DNA of 64,000 bases, from positions 2,914,001 to 2,978,000 of the forward strand of contig NZ_CP138921.1 in NCBI RefSeq assembly GCF_047124445.1. The letters run 5' to 3'. Below, in pieces: positions 28,227 to 36,624 of the stretch. The translations under genes and the position numbers were made by a program. Under the pieces are notes generated by a model that saw only the letters and a program-made list of their open reading frames with translations, had not been told where the DNA came from and made no database searches. The stretch is from Shimia sp047124445 (GTDB taxonomy: Bacteria; Pseudomonadota; Alphaproteobacteria; Rhodobacterales; Rhodobacteraceae). Within the stretch, counting starts at the first letter, position 1; each line of letters opens with the position of its first letter.

Positions 28227-28721
28227 ATGACTGACGAAACTGTCGAGACAGAAGACGCACCGAAAAAAGCGTCAAAACTCCCTTTAATCATTGGGATCGT
28301 GCTGGCTTTGGTTGGCGGCGGCGGCGGATTTTTCGCCGTCTATTCGGGTATGATTTTGGGGAATGATTCTGCTGAAGTGGCCGAAGAATCGGCGCCTGCG
28401 GAAGAGATCGAAGCACTGCCTGACGTTGTTTACGTCGGGATGGATCCTCTTATTGTTTCACTGACTTCCAGTGGCGGCGCCGACTACCTGCGGTTCCGCG
28501 CCCAGTTGGAAGTGCCAAGCGATCATCAGGAAGAAGTCGAGCGGGTGTTGCCGCGTGTTGTGGATGTGCTGAACGGCTATCTGCGGGCGCTGAACACATC
28601 GGACATCGAATCGCCGGATGCGCTGGTGACCTTGCGATCGCAAATGCTGCGTCGCGTACAAATTGTAACCGGACCTGAACGTGTTTCCGACCTTCTGGTC
28701 ATGGAATTCGTGTTGAACTGA
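28227..28721 (+). CDS. fliL: flagellar basal-body-associated protein FliL (first copy)
   Basis: The 164-residue inner-membrane protein has an acidic cytoplasmic N-terminus, one membrane helix (LPLIIGIVLALVGGGGGFFAVYSGMI) and a periplasmic FliL domain (VVYVGMDPLIVSLTSSGGADYLRFRAQLEV, then VLPRVVDVLNGYLRAL and SQMLRRVQIVTGPERVSDLLVMEFVLN). FliL rings surround the stator in other species and help torque generation. The ATG at 28227 is favoured over an upstream ATG at 28188. It leads a rightward run toward motA. A second FliL-type gene lies at 38200-38697. Confidence 0.92.
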   Translation: MTDETVETEDAPKKASKLPLIIGIVLALVGGGGGFFAVYSGMILGNDSAEVAEESAPAEEIEALPDVVYVGMDPLIVSLTSSGGADYLRFRAQLEVPSDHQEEVERVLPRVVDVLNGYLRALNTSDIESPDALVTLRSQMLRRVQIVTGPERVSDLLVMEFVLN

Positions 28722-28732
28722 GGAGTGTCGAG

Positions 28733-29359
28733 ATGAACTTGATCGCAGATATCTTGTTGGTAGCCGGTGCCCTCGGGGCAGGCATCTATTGTTTTGTACT
28801 GGCGCGTCGCCTGTCCAAATTCAACGATTTGGAATCAGGTGTGGGCGGGGCCGTGGCGGTTTTGTCCGCCCAGGTGGATGACATGACCCGCACCCTGAAG
28901 GCCGCACAAGGCACCGCTGGAAAATCCACCGAACGCCTGGAAGCGCTGACGCAACGCGCGGAAGGGGTTTCTAAACGTCTTGAGCTGATGATGGCGGCGA
29001 TGCACGACATCGAAGACGCAAAACCTGCCAAAGCAAAGGCCGCGCCGGAACCGGAAGAGGTGGAAGACACCCCTGAACCGGAGGCAGAGGCTCCTGTAGA
29101 GGCAGAGATTGCGGAACCCGATTCGGCGGAAGAAACCGCTGAGGATGAAAACTGGGCCCGGATGCAGGCAGAAGCCATTGCCGCAGAAGAAGCCAAGTTG
29201 ATCCGTCGCGCCAAGAAAAAAGCCAAGAAGAAAGCCAAGAAAAAGGCGGCGATGGCTCTGGCAGCCATGCAGGCGGAGGCCGCACCGGCGGCAGCGAAGC
29301 CTGCGGCAGAAGACAAAGCGCCGGAAGCTGGCACCATGTTTAAACGCCACGTCGCCTAA
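28733..29359 (+). CDS. uncharacterised membrane-anchored, Lys/Ala-rich flagellar-cluster protein
   Basis: The 208-residue protein has one N-terminal membrane helix (IADILLVAGALGAGIYCFVLA), a coiled-coil-like stretch (LSAQVDDMTRTLKAAQGTAGKSTERLEALTQRAEGVSKRLELM, over residues 44-86), a Pro/Glu-rich acidic segment (about 100-140) and a strongly basic tract RRAKKKAKKKAKKKAA near residue 162. The end EAGTMFKRHVA is conserved-looking but unknown to me. It lies between fliL and a MotE-like gene with gaps of 11 and 14 bp, so it is probably part of the motor operon. I do not recognise a family. Confidence 0.75.
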   Translation: MNLIADILLVAGALGAGIYCFVLARRLSKFNDLESGVGGAVAVLSAQVDDMTRTLKAAQGTAGKSTERLEALTQRAEGVSKRLELMMAAMHDIEDAKPAKAKAAPEPEEVEDTPEPEAEAPVEAEIAEPDSAEETAEDENWARMQAEAIAAEEAKLIRRAKKKAKKKAKKKAAMALAAMQAEAAPAAAKPAAEDKAPEAGTMFKRHVA

Positions 29360-29373
29360 CTGGAGCGTATGTG

Positions 29374-30045
29374 ATGAAAAAAGACGCCAAGAAAACCCGC
29401 GCCAAGGCGGCTGCGGAAACGCTGACCAAGCCGGACGCCCCGGCAGGGAAAGCGAAGGCCAAGAAGAAAGCGCGCCGGAAACAGTCCAAAGGAAGTCTGT
29501 TTCTGATTGCGACGTTTTTGATTGGCTCCGCCACCGTGCGCGTGGGAATCAGTGCCAACGAAGCTTTGGCGCGCGAAGAGCCGCTTTTTGAATCGCCGCT
29601 GGCCAGCATGGCCAAACCGGAAACCTGTGAGCCGCCAGAAGACCTGCGCGAGCTGATGGCTGTGTTCAAAGAACGAGAACAGCGCATCGAGCAACGCGAA
29701 GCAGAGATCAAGAATCGCCTGCAAGCGCTGAATGTGGCGGATGGCGAAGTGACCCGCAAACTGGCCGCACTGGAGGATGCCGAAGGGCGTCTGCGCAGCT
29801 TGATCGCCCTGTCTGAGACAGCCGCCGAAGACGATCTGGGGCGACTCACCCAGGTGTATGAGACCATGAAGCCCAAGGATGTGGCCGCTCTGTTTGAAGA
29901 GATGGACCCGAAATTTGCCGCTGGTTTCATCGGACGTATGAAACCGGAGAGCGCTGCGGGCGTCATGGCGGGCATGGCCCCGGATGCGGCCTACACAATC
30001 AGCGTAATTTTGGCCGGTCGGAACGCAAATACCCCCACCGAATGA
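29374..30045 (+). CDS. MotE-like stator chaperone
   Basis: The 223-residue protein has a basic N-terminus, one membrane helix (SLFLIATFLIGSATVRVGI), a periplasmic coiled-coil (LRELMAVFKEREQRIEQREAEIKNRLQAL, over about residues 90-120) and a C-terminal MgtE-N-like domain (YETMKPKDVAALFEEMDPKFAAGFIGRMKPESAAGVMAGM). This matches MotE, the periplasmic chaperone of MotC in rhizobia. ATG at 29374 is taken since GGAG sits 8 bp before it; a GTG one codon earlier also opens the frame. It precedes motA by 60 bp. Confidence 0.85.
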   Translation: MKKDAKKTRAKAAAETLTKPDAPAGKAKAKKKARRKQSKGSLFLIATFLIGSATVRVGISANEALAREEPLFESPLASMAKPETCEPPEDLRELMAVFKEREQRIEQREAEIKNRLQALNVADGEVTRKLAALEDAEGRLRSLIALSETAAEDDLGRLTQVYETMKPKDVAALFEEMDPKFAAGFIGRMKPESAAGVMAGMAPDAAYTISVILAGRNANTPTE

Positions 30046-30052
30046 GAACTTG

Positions 30053-30096
30053 TTAACCGGCGTCGGCCTATGGTCGGACTGAAACGCTACTAGGAG
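30053..30096 (+). promoter_or_regulatory. motA upstream region with TTAACC half-site
   Basis: The short gap before motA holds TTAACC at 30053-30058, a CtrA half-site-like sequence, and the ribosome site TAGGAG at 30091-30096. No full CtrA box is seen. Confidence 0.3.
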
Positions 30097-30105
30097 TTTG
30101 AACCC

Positions 30106-30975
30106 GTGCTAGGCATTATTGGCATCGCTGTTGTTTTTATCATGGTGTTGGGCGGATACGTTCTTGCCGGTGGTAGTCTTGGCCCGATTATGAAGGCCCT
30201 TCCGTTTGAGATGATCATCATCGGCGGCTCCGGTGTGGGCGCCTTTCTGGTGTCCAATGACGGTTCTGTGGTGAAGCATACGCTGAAAGATCTCGGCAAG
30301 GTCTTCAAAGGCCCCAAATGGAAGCCGGATGACTACAAGGATCTGCTGTGTTTGCTGTTTGAGCTCATACGATTGGCCAGGAAAAACCCTGTGGCCATCG
30401 AAGAGCACATCGAGAACCCGGATGAATCTGACATTTTCCAAAAATACCCACGCATCACTGCGGACAAAGAAGCGATCAACCTGATTGCTGACACCATGCG
30501 CTCTGCGTCGATGAACTATGACGATCCACATCAGGTGGAAGAGGTGTTGGAGAAGCGAATCGAAGCCAATTTCCACCATGCGATGCACCCCAATCACGCG
30601 TTGCAGTCACTCGCGGACGCGCTTCCGGCGCTGGGAATTGTTGCGGCGGTTCTGGGTGTTATCAAAACCATGGGCTCGATCGACCAACCACCAGAGGTTC
30701 TGGGTGGCATGATTGGTGGCGCGCTTGTGGGTACGTTCCTTGGGGTTTTCCTCGCCTATGGTCTGGTGGGTCCGTTTGCCGCCAAAATCAAAGGTGTGGT
30801 CGAGGATGAGGCGCATTTCTATCAGCTGATCCGTGAGGTGCTGATTGCGAACCTGCACAACCACTCGCCAAACATCTGTATCGAGGTGGGGCGTCAGAAC
30901 ACGCCGGGCCACAACCGTCCGCAGTTTGCGGAGCTGGAAGAGGCGCTGGCCGAAGTGAAGAAGGAAGCGGCATGA
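30106..30975 (+). CDS. motA: flagellar motor stator protein MotA
   Basis: The 289-residue proton-channel subunit has four membrane helices: two at the N-terminus (LGIIGIAVVFIMVLGGYVLAGG, LPFEMIIIGGSGVGAFLVS) and two near 170-225 (LADALPALGIVAAVLGVIKTMG, GGALVGTFLGVFLAYGLVGPFAAKI). The cytoplasmic loop has the charged residues that meet FliG. It starts with GTG at 30106 behind TAGGAG. Its stop overlaps the next gene by 4 bp. MotB, which completes the stator, is not in this window, unlike the motAB pair of many bacteria. Confidence 0.96.
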   Translation: MLGIIGIAVVFIMVLGGYVLAGGSLGPIMKALPFEMIIIGGSGVGAFLVSNDGSVVKHTLKDLGKVFKGPKWKPDDYKDLLCLLFELIRLARKNPVAIEEHIENPDESDIFQKYPRITADKEAINLIADTMRSASMNYDDPHQVEEVLEKRIEANFHHAMHPNHALQSLADALPALGIVAAVLGVIKTMGSIDQPPEVLGGMIGGALVGTFLGVFLAYGLVGPFAAKIKGVVEDEAHFYQLIREVLIANLHNHSPNICIEVGRQNTPGHNRPQFAELEEALAEVKKEAA

Positions 30976-33290
30976 AACAGCTTCTGCTTGCTGTTCCGAT
31001 GGTATTGGCGGCCTCTGCGGGGGCCGCACAAGACGTGCTGTTCCGGTCCGGCGAGCACGAAGACTTCACCCGTTTGGTGGCAACGCTGCCATCGGCACAA
31101 ACCGACTGGACCGTGTCGCGCGACGGGCGGTTTTACACCATCAAAATCGAGGGTGACGACGTCAACCTGCGCACCAGCACCATCTTTGACAAAATCCCGC
31201 GAGACCGATTGGCCAATGTTGTTGCCAATGACGCTGCTGGGGAGTTGGAGCTGGAACTGGCCTGTGCCTGCCGTGTGGTGTCGATCCCTTACGACGGGCG
31301 CTATGTGATCTTTGACATTCGCGACGACCTGCCACCCGCGCAGAACGACGACCTGCCACAGGTGCCGCTATCTTTTGGCGAGGCTGTGCCGGTTGAGAAA
31401 AAACCACAGCGGCAGTTCCGTTTCTCGTCTTTTGAGGCGGCAAGCCCGACACCACCACCGGTGCAGGTGGCCGCCGCCGAGCCCAAGCCGGATTTTTCCG
31501 ACTTGCTGGCCCTGGACAATTTTGTCGACCGCAGCGCCCAGGTGCAGGTCTTGCGCGGTGATCTGATCAAACAGGTTGACCGCGCGGCCAATCAGAACCT
31601 GTTGCAGGCACAAACTCCCGAGGTGGAAGACACCAGCGGGTTGGTGGGCAAACCTGTGAAAACCGCTGAATCGCAGATGCCGCAGCTCAACAGCTCGGAC
31701 CATGTGCCGCCGCAAGCGGCCGTTGGAAAAGATCTCAACATCGTCGCCTACAACGTGCTGGACGAAGTGGGCCGCGACATCGCGGCGCTGCTCAGCGGAC
31801 AAGTGACCACCGGCATGTGTTTGCCGGACTCGGCTGTGAACATCGCTGACTGGAGCGGCGAAGGCACTTTTGTTCAGGAGCTTGGCCGTCTGCGTCAAGA
31901 GGTTGTAGGCGAGTTTGACCGCACCAACAAAGATGCCCTGCGTGAACTGGCGCAGCTCTATGTGCATTACTCCTTTGGCGCGGAAGCACTGCAGATCATG
32001 GATCTGCTGCCGGAAAGTGGCGAGAACAACATCCTGATTGCGATGGCGCATATCATGGATGGGCGCGAGCCGCCTGAGGACAATCCGTCTTTTGCGAGCC
32101 AGGGACATTGCGCCGGAAACTCAGCCATGTGGGCCGCTCTGTCGGGCGAAACCCTGGTTGGGGAAAGCGCAATCCACGGCGCATTGGATGCGCTACAGAA
32201 AATGCCACGTCACCTGCGTGAATATCTTGGGCCGCAGCTGAGCAACCGGTTGGTTGCACAAGGTCAAACAGAAGCAGCGATGCTGGTTCTGAACGGGATT
32301 GAGCGCACTTCGCCCAAGCCGGACATCAACTTTGAGTTTGCCGAAGCCACGCTGAACGCGGAACTGGGCAACACCGAGGAAGCCACCGAAGCGCTGACGG
32401 AAATTGCCACGCAGAACACCGAGATTTCCACGAAAGCAATCATCGACCTGGTGGAGACCCACGTAGCACAAGGAGATGCGCCCTCACCCGAGACTGTATC
32501 TTTGGTCGGCGCCCTGGCTGTGGAACACAAAGGCGGCGCCATGGGGCCGGATCTGCGCCGCGCGCATGCGTTGGCGCGGATGATGGAGCACGAATTTGGT
32601 GAAGCCTTCAAAATCATCAACGATATCGAGACCCGCGACGGAGCCGAGGCCGCTGAAGATGTGCGCAGCCAACTGGTGATGGCCGTGTTGGAGCATGCCG
32701 ATGATTTCGAGGTGATTTCCTGGTCGATTCAGGAACGTCTGGCCTCCCCTGGCCGGATTTCGACAGCCACTGCGTTGCAGCTGGCCCATAAGACTTTCGA
32801 GATGGGCTTCCTGGGTGAAACCAAACGCCTGATGCAAGCCGCGCAGACGGTGATTCCGACGGATGAGAAACGCCTGTTGAATGCCCGTCTGGCTCTGGCG
32901 GAAGCCTTGCCGAAACGCGCCGAAGCGGAGTTGATGGGCATGGAAACCCCGATTGCCGATCGCCTGCGGGCGCAAGCCAAAGCCATGGCTGGCGATCATG
33001 CCGGTGCGGCGCGTTTGCTGGCCGAGCTCGGCGAACGCGGATTAGCTGAAACCGAAGCCTGGCTAGACGGCGACCTGGCGTCTCTCACAGCGTCAGAGAA
33101 CGAAGTTTTGCGACGCGCCTCCACCTATCTCTTGCCGCCGGAAGAAGGCAACGAGGCCGAGGCGGCCGCAGATCGTGTGACCGAAGGCATGTTGGCGCGC
33201 AATCGGGCCTTGCTGGAGGGGGCGGCGGAGAGCCGAGGCGTGCTGGGCGAATTGCTCGATCTGCACAGCGTGACCGAGCCATCTTCTTAA
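30972..33290 (+). CDS. large periplasmic protein of unknown function coupled to motA
   Basis: The 772-residue protein has a clear signal peptide (LLLAVPMVLAASAGAAQ, cut near residue 20). The N-terminal 100 residues look beta-rich (DWTVSRDGRFYTIKIEGDDVNLR, ACACRVVSIPYDGRYVIFDI) and resemble an AMIN-like domain. A Pro-rich linker follows (about 125-200), and the rest to the end is helical in TPR-like units (ALRELAQLYVHYSFGAEALQIM, NFEFAEATLNAELGNTEEATEAL, RLMQAAQTVIPTDEKRLLNARLALAEALP). Four cysteines (two in ELACACRV, one in TTGMCLPD, one in GHCAGNSAMW) could form disulfides. The 4-bp overlap with motA makes it a likely stator or motor partner, perhaps an analogue of the periplasmic MotC of rhizobia. 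I do not recognise the family. Confidence 0.85.
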   Translation: MKQLLLAVPMVLAASAGAAQDVLFRSGEHEDFTRLVATLPSAQTDWTVSRDGRFYTIKIEGDDVNLRTSTIFDKIPRDRLANVVANDAAGELELELACACRVVSIPYDGRYVIFDIRDDLPPAQNDDLPQVPLSFGEAVPVEKKPQRQFRFSSFEAASPTPPPVQVAAAEPKPDFSDLLALDNFVDRSAQVQVLRGDLIKQVDRAANQNLLQAQTPEVEDTSGLVGKPVKTAESQMPQLNSSDHVPPQAAVGKDLNIVAYNVLDEVGRDIAALLSGQVTTGMCLPDSAVNIADWSGEGTFVQELGRLRQEVVGEFDRTNKDALRELAQLYVHYSFGAEALQIMDLLPESGENNILIAMAHIMDGREPPEDNPSFASQGHCAGNSAMWAALSGETLVGESAIHGALDALQKMPRHLREYLGPQLSNRLVAQGQTEAAMLVLNGIERTSPKPDINFEFAEATLNAELGNTEEATEALTEIATQNTEISTKAIIDLVETHVAQGDAPSPETVSLVGALAVEHKGGAMGPDLRRAHALARMMEHEFGEAFKIINDIETRDGAEAAEDVRSQLVMAVLEHADDFEVISWSIQERLASPGRISTATALQLAHKTFEMGFLGETKRLMQAAQTVIPTDEKRLLNARLALAEALPKRAEAELMGMETPIADRLRAQAKAMAGDHAGAARLLAELGERGLAETEAWLDGDLASLTASENEVLRRASTYLLPPEEGNEAEAAADRVTEGMLARNRALLEGAAESRGVLGELLDLHSVTEPSS

Positions 33291-33306
33291 CACCGGTTAC
33301 CACATC

Positions 33307-33357
33307 TTAACCATGCGCCGATAGCTTGGGCCTTGAACTGGGGCAGAAAGCTATCGG
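33307..33357 (+). promoter_or_regulatory. CtrA half-site and long inverted repeat before a small flagellar-cluster gene
   Basis: TTAACCAT at 33307-33314 is the exact CtrA half-site reported in alphaproteobacteria. It is followed by a perfect 10-bp inverted repeat CCGATAGCTT/AAGCTATCGG (33318-33327 and 33348-33357) with a 20-bp spacer. The right arm ends 1 bp before the ATG at 33359, so an RNA hairpin would bury the start region. Confidence 0.5.
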
Positions 33358-33358
33358 T

Positions 33359-33751
33359 ATGAAAAAACAGTACGTTTTCAACGCGATGTCGCGATTCTAT
33401 GGCGACTCACTCAAGGCCATCACAATCGGTCTTCTGGGACTTGTGACAAGTCTCCTTTTGGTTTTTACCATATTTGTACAAGACAGCACCGATGGCGCGG
33501 AAACCCACAACAGGGATGACGCGGCCCATCAAGCTCGCCCCTCCAATAATGCCGCCACAATCAAAGCCAGTTTTAAACGCGATCTGGCGCAATCGCCGGA
33601 TCAGGCGCTGATGCCGGTGAAGCGCACTGCCAATGTGATCCGCGAAAACAACTTCCCGCTGCTTCAACGCAGCGGTTCAACTGGCACGATGGGCTCTCTT
33701 GTGCCGCTTGGGTCCGGATCGGGCCGATCACTGCTGAGCAATGGAGGGTAA
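33359..33751 (+). CDS. small single-pass membrane protein of unknown function
   Basis: The 130-residue protein has a cytoplasmic start (MKKQYVFNAMSRFYGDSLKA), one membrane helix (ITIGLLGLVTSLLLVFTIFV) and a polar, Ser/Asn/Gly-rich periplasmic tail ending in SGSGRSLLSNGG. No domain is recognisable. It lies 3 bp before flhA, whose ribosome site GGAGGG is inside its end, which supports it being real. Its start follows the hairpin described above, and its base composition looks a little less GC-rich than the neighbours. Confidence 0.65.
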   Translation: MKKQYVFNAMSRFYGDSLKAITIGLLGLVTSLLLVFTIFVQDSTDGAETHNRDDAAHQARPSNNAATIKASFKRDLAQSPDQALMPVKRTANVIRENNFPLLQRSGSTGTMGSLVPLGSGSGRSLLSNGG

Positions 33752-33754
33752 TCC

Positions 33755-35851
33755 GTGAACCCAACCTTCTCCATCAAAGCGCTTTTTAGCCCGACGATCC
33801 TGCTCGCCCTCGCCCTGATGGCGATTATTGTCATGATGATCCTGCCGATGCCCTCCTGGGTGTTGGACATCGGGTTGGCCGCGTCTTTTGCCCTCGCGAT
33901 TCTGATCTTCACTGTGACGCTGTTTATTGAGCGTCCGTTGGACTTTTCCGCCTTCCCCACCATCCTGCTGGCCTCGCTGATGCTGCGCCTGTCACTGAAC
34001 GTGTCCTCGACCAAGCTGATCATTGGGCAAGGTCACACCGGCACCAACGCTGCGGGTGATGTGATCGAAGGCTTTGCCAATTTCGTCATGGGCGGCAGCG
34101 TGTTTTTGGGACTTGTGGTGTTCTGTGTGCTGCTCATCGTGAACTTCATGGTGATCAACAAAGGTGCCACTCGGATGGCCGAAGTGGGCGCGCGTTTTGC
34201 CCTCGACGGCATGCCTGGTAAGCAGCTTGCGATTGACAGCGATATGTCCGCCGGTGCGATTGACCACGCCGAAGCCAAAGCCCGCCGAGAGCGCGAGCAG
34301 CAGGAAACCACCTTCTTTGGCTCGCTCGATGGTGCGTCAAAGTTTGTGAAAGGCGATGCGATTGCCGGCCTGTTGATCACGCTGTTGAACTTGGTGATGG
34401 GCCTGATCATGGGCGTCGCCATTCATGGCATGCCGATTGGCCAGGCGTTTGAGACCTATGCCATTCTGACCGTGGGTGACGGCCTGGTGACGCAGATCCC
34501 GGCCGTGATCATCTCGATTGCCTCTGCCTTGCTGCTGGCCCGTGGTGGCACCACCGGCTCCACCGATCTGACCCTGCTGAAACAGCTGGGCAACTATCCT
34601 CCTGCGATTGCCACCGTGGCCGTGCTGATGATGTTGTTTGCGCTGGTGCCTGGCCTGCCATTCCTGCCCTTCCTGGCGGGTGGTGGTGTGCTTGGTTTTG
34701 CCGCGTATTACCTGCACCAGAAGAAGAAAGAAGAGGCCGAAGCCAGCCTTGAAACCGATGAGGAAGACGCACCGGTTCTGCCGCGCGACAAGCCCATCGG
34801 CGACGTGCTGGATCTGGACGACATCCACGTGGAATTTGCCACCGATCTGGTGAACATGGTGCTCGATCCGGGCGCGGGTCTGGATGCGCGCATCACCAAT
34901 ATGCGCACCCATGTCGCCTCGACTTACGGCCTGATCCTGCCGGAAATCCGCCTGACCGATGAACCATCGTTGCCTAACGGCACCTACACTATTCGCATTC
35001 AAGGCGTAGAGCAGGTACGTGACCGTCTGGAGCCGGAGAAGGTTCTGGCGCTCGCTGGTGACAGCCCGGATTCGCTGCCTTCTGGTGAGGATGTGTCCGA
35101 GCCGGTCTACGGCGCCCCTGCCCGCTGGATCGACAGCGCTGCGCAGGAGAAAGCCGCTCTCGCAGGCATCACCATTGTGACACCTGGCGAAGTTCTGGCG
35201 ACCCACCTGCTGGAAACCATCAAATCTAACTTTGGCCGTCTGCTGACCTTCAAGGCGCTGCGTCGCATTCTGGATGAGATGATGAACCTGTCTGATCCGG
35301 TACGGGCCGATGCCAACCGCCGGATGATGGATGAGTTTGTGCCTGACAAAGTACCGCTCGATCTGCTGCACCGCATTTTGCGCATGCTGCTGGATGAACA
35401 GGTATCGATCCGCAACATGCCGCTGATTTTGGAATCCATCGCCGAAGCGCGCCATGTGAGCGTGCAGCCAGAAGCAATCTGCGAGAATGTGCGTCAGCGT
35501 CTAGGTTTCCAGTTGATTTCCGATCTGAAGCGCGACGATGGTACCATTCCTTTGGTCCAGCTGGCTCCGGAGTGGGAAGACACTTTTGCGACCTATCAAG
35601 TGGATGGCGACGCGGGCGGCATGGATGTGGCGCTGCCGCCGGATGTATTCAACGCGCTGGCGCAATCGATTTCCGACCGGATGACTGATGCAGGCAACAG
35701 CGGGATTTTTGCCGCGCTTGTGACGTCTACCAGGCGCCGGCGTTTCCTACGCACGGTGCTCAGCGCCAAGGGCATCTCCAATCCTGTGCTCAGTTTTGAG
35801 GAAATTGGACTGGATGCACGGCCCGCCCTTGTTGGGGTTGTTGCCGCATGA
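33755..35851 (+). CDS. flhA: flagellar export gate protein FlhA
   Basis: The 698-residue protein has about eight N-terminal helices (through residue 310) and a large cytoplasmic domain that receives export substrates. The FHIPEP-family stretch is visible as RPLDFSAFPTILLASLMLRLSLNVSSTKLIIGQGH (read over residues 55-90) and MAEVGARFALDGMPGKQLAIDSDMSAG with the conserved Asp-rich turn. GDGLVTQIPAVIISIASALL is another hallmark. It begins with GTG at 33755, 7 bp after GGAGGG. Its stop overlaps fliR by 4 bp. Confidence 0.97.
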   Translation: MNPTFSIKALFSPTILLALALMAIIVMMILPMPSWVLDIGLAASFALAILIFTVTLFIERPLDFSAFPTILLASLMLRLSLNVSSTKLIIGQGHTGTNAAGDVIEGFANFVMGGSVFLGLVVFCVLLIVNFMVINKGATRMAEVGARFALDGMPGKQLAIDSDMSAGAIDHAEAKARREREQQETTFFGSLDGASKFVKGDAIAGLLITLLNLVMGLIMGVAIHGMPIGQAFETYAILTVGDGLVTQIPAVIISIASALLLARGGTTGSTDLTLLKQLGNYPPAIATVAVLMMLFALVPGLPFLPFLAGGGVLGFAAYYLHQKKKEEAEASLETDEEDAPVLPRDKPIGDVLDLDDIHVEFATDLVNMVLDPGAGLDARITNMRTHVASTYGLILPEIRLTDEPSLPNGTYTIRIQGVEQVRDRLEPEKVLALAGDSPDSLPSGEDVSEPVYGAPARWIDSAAQEKAALAGITIVTPGEVLATHLLETIKSNFGRLLTFKALRRILDEMMNLSDPVRADANRRMMDEFVPDKVPLDLLHRILRMLLDEQVSIRNMPLILESIAEARHVSVQPEAICENVRQRLGFQLISDLKRDDGTIPLVQLAPEWEDTFATYQVDGDAGGMDVALPPDVFNALAQSISDRMTDAGNSGIFAALVTSTRRRRFLRTVLSAKGISNPVLSFEEIGLDARPALVGVVAA

Positions 35852-36624
35852 TGGAGACCGCCCTCTTCCTTCTGAACACCACAGAAGCCGCGCTTTGGCA
35901 CGGCTTTTTGGTGTTTTTGCGGGTGGGCACAGCGGTGGCTTTGCTGCCAGCCTTTGGCGAGACCTCGGTGCCGACGCGCATCAAGCTGGGTTTGGCTTTG
36001 GCGTTCACTGTCATTGTCGCGCCAGCCGTGCCGGTGTTTGAAAGCGCTGAACCGACGTTCCCGTTGATTGCGCAATATGCGCTGACCGAAACCATCAGTG
36101 GCTTTCTGATGGGCATTGGCATTCGCATGTTTGTGTTTGCATTGCAGACCGCAGGCACAATTGCCGGTCAGTCGACATCTTTGGCGCAGCTTTTGGGCGG
36201 CGCGGCGGGCGAACCACTGCCAGCGATTGGTAATGTGTTGGTGATTGCAGGTCTCGCGCTGGCGGTGACAATGGGGCTGCACGTCTATGTCGCGCGTTAT
36301 CTGATCGGATCTTACATGCTGTTCCCCGCTGGCACCTTTCCGCCGCGGGAAATCATGACTGAATGGGGCGTGCCGCATATGGCACAGGCGTTCAACATGG
36401 CGTTCCGCCTGGCGGCGCCGTTTGTTATTATTTCGGCGATCTACAACCTGATGCTTGGCGTGATCAACCGCGCCATGCCGCAGTTGATGGTGGCCTTCGT
36501 GGGTGCGCCGCTGATCACAGCGGGCGGCCTGTTTCTTTTGTTCCTTGTGGCGCCCGCGCTGCTCACCCTGTGGTGGGGCGCGATGGAGGCCTTCATGATC
36601 AACCCGGTTGAGGGCCTGAGATGA
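35848..36624 (+). CDS. fliR: flagellar export apparatus protein FliR
   Basis: The 258-residue membrane protein of the export gate has about six helices. Typical stretches are FLVFLRVGTAVALLPAFGETSVPTRIKLGLAL (residues 19-50), LTETISGFLMGIGIRMFVFALQTAGTIAG and FNMAFRLAAPFVIISAIYNLMLGVINRAMPQLMV. It is coupled by ATGA overlaps to flhA before it and flhB after it. Confidence 0.96.
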   Translation: MMETALFLLNTTEAALWHGFLVFLRVGTAVALLPAFGETSVPTRIKLGLALAFTVIVAPAVPVFESAEPTFPLIAQYALTETISGFLMGIGIRMFVFALQTAGTIAGQSTSLAQLLGGAAGEPLPAIGNVLVIAGLALAVTMGLHVYVARYLIGSYMLFPAGTFPPREIMTEWGVPHMAQAFNMAFRLAAPFVIISAIYNLMLGVINRAMPQLMVAFVGAPLITAGGLFLLFLVAPALLTLWWGAMEAFMINPVEGLR

